Source: an uncultured Parabacteroides sp. (GTDB lineage Bacteria > Bacteroidota > Bacteroidia > Bacteroidales > Tannerellaceae). From it: 59,279 bases of DNA. The translations under genes and the position numbers were made by a program. This document shows, one piece after another, positions 51,889-59,279 of this stretch; the stretch's first letter is position 1; each line of letters begins with the position of its first letter. The stretch spans positions 1 through 59,279 of the forward strand of contig CAKUZF010000016.1 of the NCBI GenBank assembly GCA_934718155.1, in the 5' to 3' direction. The notes beneath the pieces are model-generated. The model did no database searches. It saw only the letters and a program-made list of their open reading frames with translations, and was not told the DNA's origin.

Positions 51889-53622
51889 ATGTTTCGATTT
51901 GCACATCCGGACTTTTTATATTTGCTTTTCTTGGTACCCGCATTGGTCGTGTTCTTTTTTTACGTTTGCTTGGCCAAGCGCAGAGCGATCAAACGTTATG
52001 GTAATCCCGCATTGTTGGCTCAGTTGATGCCCGAGGTGTCTCCGGCTCGCCAACATCTGAAGTTTTGGCTGTTGTCCGGTGCCATTACGATGGTGATTTT
52101 TATCATGGCAGGACCCCAGTTTGGCACCAAATTAGAAACCGTGAAACGACAAGGTGTGGAAATCATGGTCTGCTTAGACGTTTCCAACTCCATGTTGGCT
52201 GAAGATGTCTCACCGAATCGTTTAGACAAGGCGAAGCAGATGCTCTCGCGTTTGACTGATGGTTTCACCAACGACAAGGTGGGCTTAATCGTCTTTGCTG
52301 GAGATGCGTTCACGCAGTTGCCCATCACCTCGGATTATATATCGGCGAAGATGTTTCTTTCGTCTATCAATCCCTCGATGATCGCTACCCAGGGCACAGC
52401 GATTGGTGCGGCTATCAATTTGGCCGCCCGTTCATTTACGCCTAATGAGAGTAGCGACAAGGCTATCGTCTTGATCACCGATGGCGAGAACCACGAAGAT
52501 GATGCCGTAGGGGCGGCTAAGGCCGCAGCGGAGAAGGGTATCCATGTGAACATCGTCGGTATGGGCGATCCGAAAGGCGCACCGATTCCCATTGCGGGCA
52601 GCAATAATTATATGAAAGATAGCGAGGGCAACGTGGTGATTACGAAACTCAACGAGGAAATGGCGCAGGGTATTGCCGCTGCGGGCAATGGCATGTATGT
52701 GCGAGCCGACAATACCAATTCCGCATTGAAGGCTTTGCAGCAGGAGATTGAGAAGATGAACAAGACCGAACTCGATAGCAAGGTCTATTCAGAGTATGAC
52801 GAGCAGTTCCAAGTGTTCGCATGGATCGCCCTGTTCTTGCTCTTGGTGGAGTTTGTCACGCTCGATCGCAAGAATCGTGTGTTTAAAAAGGTAAAGCTCT
52901 TCTCGGTGGTGTTGCTGTTCCTTTTGATGGGAGGACAGCAAGCCATGGCGCAGAAAGCGGAACGTCAGCATGTGCGAGAGGGTAACAAACTCTATGAGAA
53001 TGAGAAATACACGGAGTCGGAAATTGAATACCGCAAGAGTTTGGAGGTTAATCCTCGCTCGATGGAAGGAACCTTCAACTTGGGAAATGCGCTTTACAAG
53101 CAGGGTAAGTTCCCCGAGGCGGCAGAGCAGTATCAATTGCTGATGGGCCAAGGCGAGCGGATGGTAGAGACACCGGAAGGCAAGGATCGCTTGTCGGGCG
53201 TGTATCACAACCTGGGAAACATTTTCATGAACGGCAAAGATTATGGCAAGGCTGTTGAGTCTTATAAGCAGTCTCTTCGCCTCAATCCGCATGATGATGA
53301 GACCCGCTACAACTTGGCTTTGGCGCAGAAGTTGTTGAGCGATCAACAGAATCAAGATCAGAGCGAGGATCAGCAAAACGACGATAAGCAGGAGAACAAG
53401 GATCAGAAAGACGATCAACAGCAGCAGCAACAACAGCAGCCGCAAGACGATCAGAAGCAAAACAAAACACAGCAAGAACAGCAACCCAATGAGCAGATGA
53501 GCAAAGACAATGCGCAGCAGATGCTCGATGCCTTCTTGCAGGATGAGAAAGAGACACAAGAGAAGGTGAAGAAGGCGCAGATGCAACAGCAGCAACGCCG
53601 TAAGACCGATAAGGAGTGGTAA
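51889..53622 (+). CDS. BatB-BatC fusion: VWA domain plus TPR
   Basis: A 577-residue protein. Residues 1-325 are a complete BatB: membrane helices at about 8-28 and 58-76, a VWA domain with MIDAS Asp97-x-Ser99-x-Ser101 (CLDVSNSMLAED), and a C-terminal helix at about 306-324. Residues 335-355 (VKLFSVVLLFLLMGGQQAMAQ) look like a BatC signal peptide joined in frame. Residues about 356-480 are three TPR-like repeats, and 485-577 is a Gln/Asp/Lys-rich low-complexity tail, as in BatC. No stop or start separates the two parts. The former signal peptide now acts as a fourth membrane helix, so the TPR part should face the periplasm. Confidence 0.88.
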   Translation: MFRFAHPDFLYLLFLVPALVVFFFYVCLAKRRAIKRYGNPALLAQLMPEVSPARQHLKFWLLSGAITMVIFIMAGPQFGTKLETVKRQGVEIMVCLDVSNSMLAEDVSPNRLDKAKQMLSRLTDGFTNDKVGLIVFAGDAFTQLPITSDYISAKMFLSSINPSMIATQGTAIGAAINLAARSFTPNESSDKAIVLITDGENHEDDAVGAAKAAAEKGIHVNIVGMGDPKGAPIPIAGSNNYMKDSEGNVVITKLNEEMAQGIAAAGNGMYVRADNTNSALKALQQEIEKMNKTELDSKVYSEYDEQFQVFAWIALFLLLVEFVTLDRKNRVFKKVKLFSVVLLFLLMGGQQAMAQKAERQHVREGNKLYENEKYTESEIEYRKSLEVNPRSMEGTFNLGNALYKQGKFPEAAEQYQLLMGQGERMVETPEGKDRLSGVYHNLGNIFMNGKDYGKAVESYKQSLRLNPHDDETRYNLALAQKLLSDQQNQDQSEDQQNDDKQENKDQKDDQQQQQQQQPQDDQKQNKTQQEQQPNEQMSKDNAQQMLDAFLQDEKETQEKVKKAQMQQQQRRKTDKEW

Positions 53623-53648
53623 GAATTATGCAAATAACAAAGAAGAAT

Positions 53649-55475
53649 ATGAGAGATAACATGAGGAAATGGATCGGTCTCTTCTGCCTGATGCTGGTCG
53701 TGAGCTGGGGTGCGAAGGCGGCCGATGTCACCTTCAAGGCCTCTGCGCCAGAAGCGGTCGTAGTCGGCGAGCAATTTCGCCTCTCTTTTACCGTCAATGC
53801 CGAGGGTAAAGATTTGAGGGTGCAAGAGATGCCCGATTTCGATGTGTTGATGGGGCCATCGCAGTCTACCTCTTACAGCAGCAGTTGGGTGAATGGAAAA
53901 AGCACGAGCGAGACTTCAGTCACGTTCACCTATGTCCTGATGGCTAAGAAGGAGGGAACTTTTAACATCGCTCCTGCAACAATTAAGGTGAATGGTGCGA
54001 ACTATACCTCCAATGGGTTGGTGATCAAAGCTCTACCAGCCGACAAGGCGGGTAAGGAGGAGGCCAACCAGACGGCTGCAAGTGGAACGGTGTCAAACGA
54101 TAGACTGTTTGTGACGATGGACGTGTCGAAGCGTAGCGTTTATGAACAGGAGGGCATTTTGGTCACTTTCAAGGTCTATTCGTTGGAGAACTTTTCCATT
54201 ACGGGATTGAAATATCCCGAGTTTGAGGGCTTCTTGGTGCAGGAGGTTGAACTTCCGCAAGAGAAACAACTGACGCTCGAAAACTATAAAGGTCGTAACT
54301 ATCAGTCGGCTGTAATGCGTCAGGTGATACTTTACCCACAGCGAGCAGGTAAGATTACGATCGGTAGTGGTAAATACGATGCGGTGGTGCGCGTGCGAAT
54401 GCAGCAGCAGCGTGGCGGAAGCATCTTTGATAGCTTCTTCGACTCTTATCGCGACGTAAACAAAACGTTGACCTCCGCTCCTGTGACGATTGATGTGAAA
54501 CAGCTGCCTTCTGGCAAACCTGCTTCCTATGCCAGTGCGGTGGGCAACTTCACGATGGATGCTGAGATTAGCACTGATCGAGTCAAGACCGACGAAGCCG
54601 TGACCGTGAAGCTGAAGATCTCGGGTAACGGCAATGTAAAGTTGGTCAAGAATCCAGAGGTGATCTTCCCCAACGATTTTGACGTCTATGATCCGAAGGT
54701 TGAGAACGACATTAAGACCACTACGGCAGGTGTGTCGGGCACAAAGACAATCGAATATATGGCTATCCCTCGTTATGCGGGCGATTTTGAGATTCCGCAA
54801 ATCGCTTTCTCTTATTTCGACATCAAGGCGGGTGCCTATAAAACCCTTACGGCAGGCCCTTACAAGCTGCACGTAGAGCAAGGGGCTGGTGGCAGCGCGG
54901 CCGCTCCAGTGGTTTCTAACTTTAGCAACAAGGAGAGCGTGAAATACTTAGGTCAAGATGTCCGTTACTTGAAGACCAAGGGCTTCTCGTTCATCGAGAA
55001 GGGCAAAGGCTTGTTCTATGGGTCGCTTGCCTACTGGATGTGTTACTTAATTCCGGCTTTGCTGTTCGCTATATTCTTCGTGCTCTACCGTAAGCAAGTG
55101 AAGGAAAATTCCGACCTGGCCCGTGTGCGTACGAAGAAGGCCAATAAGATGGCTGTTAAACGTCTGAGAAACGCAGGCAATCTGCTGAGAGAGAATCAGC
55201 ATGAGGCTTTCTATGAAGAGGTGCTTCGTGCTTTGTGGGGCTACTTAAGCGATAAACTGAGCATTCCGCAGGCAGAGCTGACCAAAGATAACGTAGAGTC
55301 GGAATTGGCTAAGTATGGAGTGGATGAGGTTTTGACGAAGGAGATTATGGATATCTTGAATACTTGCGAGTTCGCTCGTTATGCCTCTTCTCAAACCTCC
55401 GACACGATGGACAAGCTCTACGACCAGGCTGTAGATGTGATTGGTAAAATGGAGAATACAATTAAAAAAAGATAA
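53649..55475 (+). CDS. batD: BatD, membrane protein with Ig-like domains
   Basis: About 608 residues. The signal peptide (FCLMLVVSWGAKAAD) is followed by repeated Ig-like beta domains: VTFKASAPEAVVVGEQFRLSFTVNAEG, LFVTMDVSKRSVYEQEGILVTFKVYS and MDAEISTDRVKTDEAVTVKLKISGNGNVKLV are successive repeats. A membrane helix at about 460-480 (WMCYLIPALLFAIFFVLYR) and a helical cytoplasmic end follow. This is the BatD architecture. The start is uncertain: ATGs at 53628, 53649 and 53661 are all in frame. I chose 53649, which gives a normal leader after a purine-rich stretch. Confidence 0.9.
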   Translation: MRDNMRKWIGLFCLMLVVSWGAKAADVTFKASAPEAVVVGEQFRLSFTVNAEGKDLRVQEMPDFDVLMGPSQSTSYSSSWVNGKSTSETSVTFTYVLMAKKEGTFNIAPATIKVNGANYTSNGLVIKALPADKAGKEEANQTAASGTVSNDRLFVTMDVSKRSVYEQEGILVTFKVYSLENFSITGLKYPEFEGFLVQEVELPQEKQLTLENYKGRNYQSAVMRQVILYPQRAGKITIGSGKYDAVVRVRMQQQRGGSIFDSFFDSYRDVNKTLTSAPVTIDVKQLPSGKPASYASAVGNFTMDAEISTDRVKTDEAVTVKLKISGNGNVKLVKNPEVIFPNDFDVYDPKVENDIKTTTAGVSGTKTIEYMAIPRYAGDFEIPQIAFSYFDIKAGAYKTLTAGPYKLHVEQGAGGSAAAPVVSNFSNKESVKYLGQDVRYLKTKGFSFIEKGKGLFYGSLAYWMCYLIPALLFAIFFVLYRKQVKENSDLARVRTKKANKMAVKRLRNAGNLLRENQHEAFYEEVLRALWGYLSDKLSIPQAELTKDNVESELAKYGVDEVLTKEIMDILNTCEFARYASSQTSDTMDKLYDQAVDVIGKMENTIKKR

Positions 55476-55477
55476 GA

Positions 55478-56245
55478 ATGAGAACAACACGATATGTCAG
55501 CAAACTGTTTTTGATGGTTTGTATGTTTAGCCTTGCGCTGGTCGCTATGGCGCAGGAGGCCGCCTTGAAGGAGGCTGAGGCTGCCTATACGACTGAGGAT
55601 TATGCCAAGGCGATCGAGCTCTATGAAGGTGTGTTGCAGAGCCACGGCGAGTCGGCTGCTGTCTATTACAACTTAGGAAATGCCTATTATAAGGCAGGCA
55701 AGTTGGCTCCGGCTATCTTGAATTATGAGCGTTGCTTGTTGCTCAATCCGGGCGATGGCGATGCGCGCTTCAACTTGGGGTTAGCTCGCCAGAAGACCAT
55801 CGATAAGATTGAACCCGTAGGCGAGTTCTTCCTTTCAAAATGGGCGAAAGGCATGGCCGACTGGAGTTCTGCGGATGGTTGGGCGAAGGCAGGCATTGCC
55901 TGTTTCTTGCTTTTCATAGGTTGCTTGGTGCTCTTTTTCTTTGCCCGTTGGATCCACTTGAAGAAGATAGGTTTCTATGCGGGTCTCTGCTGTTTAGTCA
56001 TGGTGGTTGTTTGCAATCTTTTCGCCAATTATCAGAAGGGAGAGTGGGAAAACCGCACGCATGCGATTGTGTTTGCAGCCACCGTAACCGCCAAAAGTTC
56101 TCCCGATGCGAGTGGTAACGATCTCTTTGTGCTTCATGAAGGAACAACTGTGTCAATCAAGAGCACCTTAGGTGCTTGGAGCGAGATCGAGTTGGAGGAT
56201 GGCAACGTAGGTTGGTTGCCCAGTAAAGACATCGAAAAGATTTAA
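55478..56245 (+). CDS. batE: BatE, TPR and SH3-like membrane protein
   Basis: A 255-residue protein with a signal peptide (about 1-25, ending VAMAQ). TPR repeats span about 27-105 (AEAAYTTEDYAKAIELYEGVL, AAVYYNLGNAYYKAGKLAPAILNYERCLLLNPGDGDARFNLGLA). Two membrane helices lie at about 135-155 and 165-185. A C-terminal bacterial SH3-like domain spans about 195-255 (HEGTTVSIKSTLGAWSEIELEDGNVGWLPSKDI). This is the standard BatE layout. It starts 2 bases after the batD stop. Confidence 0.9.
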   Translation: MRTTRYVSKLFLMVCMFSLALVAMAQEAALKEAEAAYTTEDYAKAIELYEGVLQSHGESAAVYYNLGNAYYKAGKLAPAILNYERCLLLNPGDGDARFNLGLARQKTIDKIEPVGEFFLSKWAKGMADWSSADGWAKAGIACFLLFIGCLVLFFFARWIHLKKIGFYAGLCCLVMVVVCNLFANYQKGEWENRTHAIVFAATVTAKSSPDASGNDLFVLHEGTTVSIKSTLGAWSEIELEDGNVGWLPSKDIEKI

Positions 56246-56255
56246 ATCTTTTTTT

Positions 56256-56936
56256 ATGTTAGAGCAATGGCTGGTATGGGAACGTGATGCGTTCTTCTTG
56301 CTTAACGGCAGTGATTCTTCTTTCTTCGACCACTTCATGTGGCTGTATTCTGGGAAAGTGGTTTGGCTGCCGCTGGCCTTGTTCCTGCTTGTTGTTTTGG
56401 TCTATAAACGAGGATGGCGAGAGGCTTTTTGGCTGGTGCTAATGATTGCCTTGACTATCACCTTGTGCGACCAGTTCGCCTCCCATGTTTGTAAACCCAT
56501 TTTTACCCGTTTCCGTCCTACTCATCACCCCGATTTCATGGATCAGGTGAAGGTGGTCTTTGGCTATCGAGGGGGTAAGTATGGCTTCATTTCCAGCCAT
56601 GCCGCAAACTCCTTTGGTTTTGCCATGTTGCTTGCGCTCATCTTTCGCAACAGATGGCTGACTGGCAGTCTGTTCCTTTGGGCTACCTTGAATGCCTATT
56701 CGCGCATTTATTTAGGCGTGCATTTCATTACCGACATCATCCCCGGAGCTTTGTCTGGGCTCTTCTTTGGATGGGTAGTCTATCGTCTTTATCGTTTTGG
56801 TGTCGTGCGTTGGCATCTGCCAGAGGAGTCTGTTTGGCTTTCCACTCGCAAAGCCCATGTTATGGCCATGGCTATCGTAGGGGTCATCCTATTCCTGTTC
56901 GTTTTGGCCGATCCGCTTGTATCTGTCTTGAAATAA
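56256..56936 (+). CDS. PAP2-family membrane phosphatase, LpxF/LpxE-like
   Basis: A 226-residue protein with about six membrane helices and the three PAP2 acid-phosphatase motifs: KPIFTRFRP (KxxxxxxRP), SSHAANSF (SxH, variant of PSGH) and SRIYLGVHFITDI (SRxxxxxHxxxD). It starts 10 bases after batE, so it is the last gene of the Bat operon. PAP2 proteins of this size in Bacteroidales include lipid A phosphatases and undecaprenyl-diphosphate phosphatases. From memory, characterised lipid A 4'-phosphatases of P. gingivalis and B. thetaiotaomicron are of this type; whether they also adjoin bat genes I cannot confirm here. The substrate is therefore inferred. Confidence 0.85.
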   Translation: MLEQWLVWERDAFFLLNGSDSSFFDHFMWLYSGKVVWLPLALFLLVVLVYKRGWREAFWLVLMIALTITLCDQFASHVCKPIFTRFRPTHHPDFMDQVKVVFGYRGGKYGFISSHAANSFGFAMLLALIFRNRWLTGSLFLWATLNAYSRIYLGVHFITDIIPGALSGLFFGWVVYRLYRFGVVRWHLPEESVWLSTRKAHVMAMAIVGVILFLFVLADPLVSVLK

Positions 56937-57091
56937 GTTGTTTGAACGAGAATATGCTGCATAGCATATGTCGTGTTATCCGTTTTTAAGAAAATACAGT
57001 TGTTTGTTTGCGCTAAAATGCCTAAGTTAGTGGCGTGAACCTACAAGCCTTTGTGGGTTCGCAGATTCATTCATCTCTAAATCTGAAGGGT

Positions 57092-58204
57092 ATGGAAGAC
57101 AACTTAGTTACTTTAGCGATTCACACCTATGAGAAGGCGGTGATTCTTAAATCTATTCTTGAGTCAGAGGGAATAGAGGTTTACATCCATAATGTAAATT
57201 TGATTCAGCCAGTAGTTTCGGCCGGCGTGCGTGTTCGAATAAAGGAAAGCGATTTGCCTCATGCCTTGCGTGTAATCGAGGATAACGCTTGGAAGGAGCA
57301 CCCCGATCCAGAGCCAGTGTCTCATGAGCATCCCAAGAAGGTGTTGATCCCAGTCGATTTCTCCGACTATTCCAAGGAGGCTTGCCGCTGGGGTATCTAC
57401 TATGCGCATCAGATTGGTGCGGAGGTGATGCTTCTTCATGCCTATTACAATCCCTACTTCCCATCGGCCATGCCTTTAGGCGAGACCTTGGCTTATCAGA
57501 TCAACAAGGAGGACTCTATGGCGCAGCTGCAGGCGCAGGTCAACCAAGACTTGGCTGCGTTCTGCCATGAGTTGGATCAGGAGATGGAGGAGGGTGGACT
57601 GCCCAAGGTAGACTATCAGACAACGCTCCGAGAAGGACTGCCCGAGGAGGAGATCCTGACCTTCAGCGAGGAGTATCGTCCCTCGTTGATCGTGATGGGC
57701 ACTCGTGGCAAGAACCAAAAGGAGTTGGATTTGATTGGCAGTGTCACCGCCGAAGTGATTGAGGCGAGCCATGCGCCCGTATGGGCTATTCCCGATGGCG
57801 TGCCGTTCTTGGATCCGATCAGCCTGCGGAACGTCGCTTTCGCCACTTCATTCAATCAGCGCGACCTGGTGGCCTTCGATCGGTTTATGGAGGTCATGAA
57901 GCCCTATCCGGTGAATGTACACCTGTTCAATATCTCAACGAGCCGCAATGAGTGGAACGAGATTCGGTTGAGTGGCGTGAAGGAATACTTCAAGAAGATT
58001 TATCCCAATGTGCAAATCTCCTATACGGTTTTGGCAGATGGCGACCTGTTGGCGGCCATCGAGAAGTTTGTGAGCGATCAGCATATCGACATGATTGCGT
58101 TAGCCAATCCTCGTCGTTCGTTGCTGGCCCGTTTGTTCAGCCCTTCAAAGGCACGCCGCATGTTGTTCCATGCAGCTCAGCCCATCCTGGTGATCGGCGG
58201 GTAA
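57092..58204 (+). CDS. DUF2007 plus tandem universal stress protein
   Basis: A 370-residue cytosolic protein. Residues 1-75 match the DUF2007 ('putative signal transducing protein') fold: LVTLAIHTYEKAVILKSILESEGIEVYIHN. Two Usp domains follow: the first, about 85-235, starts KKVLIPVDFSDYSKEACRWGIYYA and has the nucleotide-binding end IVMGTRGKNQKELDLIGSVTAEVIEASHAPVWAI. The second, about 240-370, is diverged and ends MLFHAAQPILVIGG. I start at the ATG at 57092, preceded by GAAGGG; an open frame extends 19 codons upstream. A promoter-like TTTG (57003-57006) and TAAGTTAG (57023-57030) precede it. A terminator follows. Confidence 0.83.
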   Translation: MEDNLVTLAIHTYEKAVILKSILESEGIEVYIHNVNLIQPVVSAGVRVRIKESDLPHALRVIEDNAWKEHPDPEPVSHEHPKKVLIPVDFSDYSKEACRWGIYYAHQIGAEVMLLHAYYNPYFPSAMPLGETLAYQINKEDSMAQLQAQVNQDLAAFCHELDQEMEEGGLPKVDYQTTLREGLPEEEILTFSEEYRPSLIVMGTRGKNQKELDLIGSVTAEVIEASHAPVWAIPDGVPFLDPISLRNVAFATSFNQRDLVAFDRFMEVMKPYPVNVHLFNISTSRNEWNEIRLSGVKEYFKKIYPNVQISYTVLADGDLLAAIEKFVSDQHIDMIALANPRRSLLARLFSPSKARRMLFHAAQPILVIGG

Positions 58205-58229
58205 GTGTTTTATTTGGCCATTATAGTTT

Positions 58230-58259
58230 GGTGGGCGCAGTCGTTGCGCCCACCTTTTT
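58230..58259 (+). terminator. Intrinsic terminator after the universal stress gene
   Basis: GGTGGGCGCA (58230-58239) and TGCGCCCACC (58245-58254) form a perfect 10-bp stem with a 5-base loop, followed by five T's. Confidence 0.88.
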
Positions 58260-58494
58260 GTTCGCCTAGCACGAACGTGTTCTAACCCGTTTTCGCATAG
58301 CCCGCATCTCCGCCGACCCTTTTCGCATCGACACCAAGCAATCTCTTGTGCATCCTCAGGCTGTGCTTCAAACGAGTCCTTGCCTCTCACAATTCCACGT
58401 GCCTCCTTCAGTATCTTGCCGAGCAGATCGAGCAGCCTACGGGTCATCTTCCTTGTCTGGCTTTTGCTGCGCCTGCGCTGCTTCCTGTATGTCG

Positions 58495-58582
58495 GAAATG
58501 AATACGTCTGCGTTGGCCTACGAAGTCGTTATCGTTGGCTGATGAAGTCGTTATCGTTGGGCGATGAAGTCGTTATCATTTT
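58495..58582. repeat. Tandem array, four units of 22 bp
   Basis: Units start at 58495, 58517, 58539 and 58561. The central two share GAAGTCGTTATCGTTGG, the fourth has GATGAAGTCGTTATCATT, and the first is a diverged copy (ATGAA, CGT and CGTTGG kept in register). Confidence 0.8.
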
Positions 58583-58606
58583 CTGGTTGGGATAAAGGGC
58601 GCTCAT

Positions 58607-58694
58607 CAGTACCACATAAGTGTTACTGCGGTTTCAGTCAACTGAAACTCCAGTACCACCCGTATGAAACTCCAGTACCAGTTAAGTGGTACTA
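58607..58694. repeat. Second tandem array, four units of 22 bp with palindromic cores
   Basis: Units start at 58607, 58629, 58651 and 58673. CAGTACCA opens units 1, 3 and 4; TGAAACTC closes units 2 and 3. Units 1 and 4 agree at 18 of 22 positions, and each is itself a near palindrome (CAGTACCAC / GTGTTACTG; AGTACCA / GTGGTACT). A perfect 8-bp inverted repeat GTTTCAGT-CA-ACTGAAAC lies at 58631-58648, in unit 2. Confidence 0.78.
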
Positions 58695-58729
58695 AAAGCG
58701 GTACTGAGAAAGGATATACACTTTTCTAT

Positions 58730-58738
58730 TTATCCACA
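58730..58738 (+). other. Consensus DnaA box
   Basis: TTATCCACA is an exact match to the DnaA box. It sits 36 bases after the second 22-bp array and about 50 bases before an AT-rich stretch. A single such 9-mer is not rare by chance in 59 kb, so its weight comes from the setting. Confidence 0.45.
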
Positions 58739-58865
58739 AGTGGGATTGAGATATACGTGGAAATATCAATCATGCATTTCGACGCGGCTTGTTTTTCTTA
58801 TTTTAAATCTTTAAATTGATGTATTTATTAACGGACGATGTTATAACGTTAAACGAACGCACCTG

Positions 58866-58896
58866 TTGCCGCTTCGGCTAAATGTTCTATCTTTGC
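58866..58896 (+). promoter_or_regulatory. Bacteroidetes-type promoter at right edge
   Basis: TTG (58866-58868) and TATCTTTG (58889-58896) are spaced by 20 bases and match the -33/-7 consensus. The next ATG is at 58921, 24 bases downstream. Confidence 0.6.
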
Positions 58897-58920
58897 GCAG
58901 TAAACAACACGATCATAAGT

Positions 58921-59022
58921 ATGCGCAATTGGATGGAAAACGGCCTTGTCTGCATGTGGATCAGCCTGCTGGTCGGCCTGCTGTCGTGTGCGGAGCGGCC
59001 AGCTTTGGATTTAAGACCTTAA
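58921..59022 (+). pseudogene. Truncated lipoprotein leader, 33 codons
   Basis: The frame beginning MRNWMENGLVCMWISLL encodes a hydrophobic leader ending in LLSC (Cys22), a lipobox, followed by only 11 residues before TAA at 59020-59022. A good promoter lies just upstream. Such a promoter plus leader normally opens a full lipoprotein gene, for example a surface or fimbrial-type lipoprotein, but no homologous body follows. After the stop, the frame stays open for about 40 codons of unlike composition. It may be a gene cut by insertion or deletion, or a genuine small lipoprotein. I cannot name a family. Confidence 0.45.
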
Positions 59023-59279
59023 ACACCATTTTGTTCAAATTTTGTTCACGAATCATTACTCCTCAAAACTCCGATCCTATACTTTTCACGGCAGAACACG
59101 GCAAATCTGGTTCGTAACCAAAAATCTTACGTTGCTCATTAGTAACTCACTATAAATCAGAGTCTTAAAATTCAATTCGTAACCTTCCTTATTCTTCCGA
59201 ACTTCAACATTCCCCATTTGGGGTATAGGTTACGGATAGGTAACGTTCCTCTGTCTCATCTTGTCGTATTCCCGTCTTC

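Larger units (their letters stand above)
58205..59279 (+). other. 1075-base region with repeats and regulatory signals
   Basis: Apart from the 33-codon frame at 58921 no gene is supported. In order it contains a terminator (58230-58259), about 230 bases in which I recognise nothing, two 22-bp arrays (58495-58582 and 58607-58694), a consensus DnaA box (58730-58738), an AT-rich stretch (about 58791-58850), a promoter (58866-58896), the short lipoprotein frame, and AT-richer DNA to the window end. Confidence 0.7.

Noticed and set aside
58145..58447. A 100-codon minus-strand frame starting MTRRLLDLLGKILKEAR
   Set aside because: It runs through the terminator at 58230-58259 into the 3' end of the stress protein gene. 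The first 40 residues look protein-like, but the rest is Arg/Cys-rich and no family is recognised.
58866..59117. An 83-codon plus-strand frame starting MPLRLNVLSLRSK
   Set aside because: It begins inside the promoter and is out of frame with the lipoprotein leader, which is the better reading.

Overview
The window reads as a chromosomal segment of a Bacteroidales bacterium, probably close to Tannerella or Parabacteroides. The genus is an inference from gene content and a fairly high GC content; no rRNA or species marker is present. Supporting signs are a complete Bat (aerotolerance) operon, a hybrid two-component sensor with a built-in AraC output domain, DUF4837, DUF5686 and DUF5916 proteins, spermidine synthesis through carboxynorspermidine, and many promoters with the Bacteroidetes -7 element TAnnTTTG instead of a sigma70 -10 box.

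Layout. Positions 180-3631 (minus) hold an operon for folate precursor synthesis (pabB, pabC) with a YhcC-type radical SAM gene and a phosphodiesterase lipoprotein. Positions 3872-11518 hold DPP IV, lipA, a membrane protein with a Nudix-like domain, a YfcE-type phosphoesterase (minus), ppk and a membrane-anchored HTH protein. Positions 11708-16523 hold a DUF4837 lipoprotein, a 5'-nucleotidase lipoprotein, miaA and kdsA, followed by a Crp/Fnr regulator on the minus strand. Positions 17443-25530 (minus) read as S9 peptidase, DUF5916 outer-membrane protein, uvrB and DUF1460 amidase. Positions 25703-29755 (minus) encode a 1350-residue hybrid sensor whose kinase has lost its phosphoacceptor His. 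Positions 29853-35910 form a heavy-metal efflux locus: a small His-rich protein, an adaptor with a His-rich tail, a CusA/CzcA pump and a TolC-type channel. Positions 36624-46466 hold a DUF5686 protein and recQ (minus), then pcrA/uvrD, nspC, ftsY and rimO. Positions 46486-47869 hold an HU protein and an HU-TM-LysM fusion. Positions 48023-56936 hold moxR, a DUF58 gene, a DUF4381-like gene, batA, a fused batB-batC, batD, batE and a PAP2 phosphatase. Positions 57092-58204 hold a DUF2007 plus tandem universal stress protein.

Three longer stretches lack genes (14467-14773, 35911-36623, 58205-59279). All three carry short-period repeats. Most of these repeats have periods of exactly 11 or 22 bp, one or two DNA helical turns. 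One array is related to the intrinsic terminators of this genome, one folds into a long hairpin, and the rightmost set sits beside a consensus DnaA box and an AT-rich stretch, which resembles an iteron-type origin. At the right edge a good promoter drives a lipoprotein leader that stops after 33 residues, followed by AT-richer DNA, so a gene truncation or the edge of an inserted element may lie there.

No tRNA, rRNA, CRISPR array or transposase gene was found. The best candidates for something undescribed are the 11/22-bp repeat families, the origin-like cluster at 58495-58850, and the sensor with a degenerate kinase but an intact receiver.
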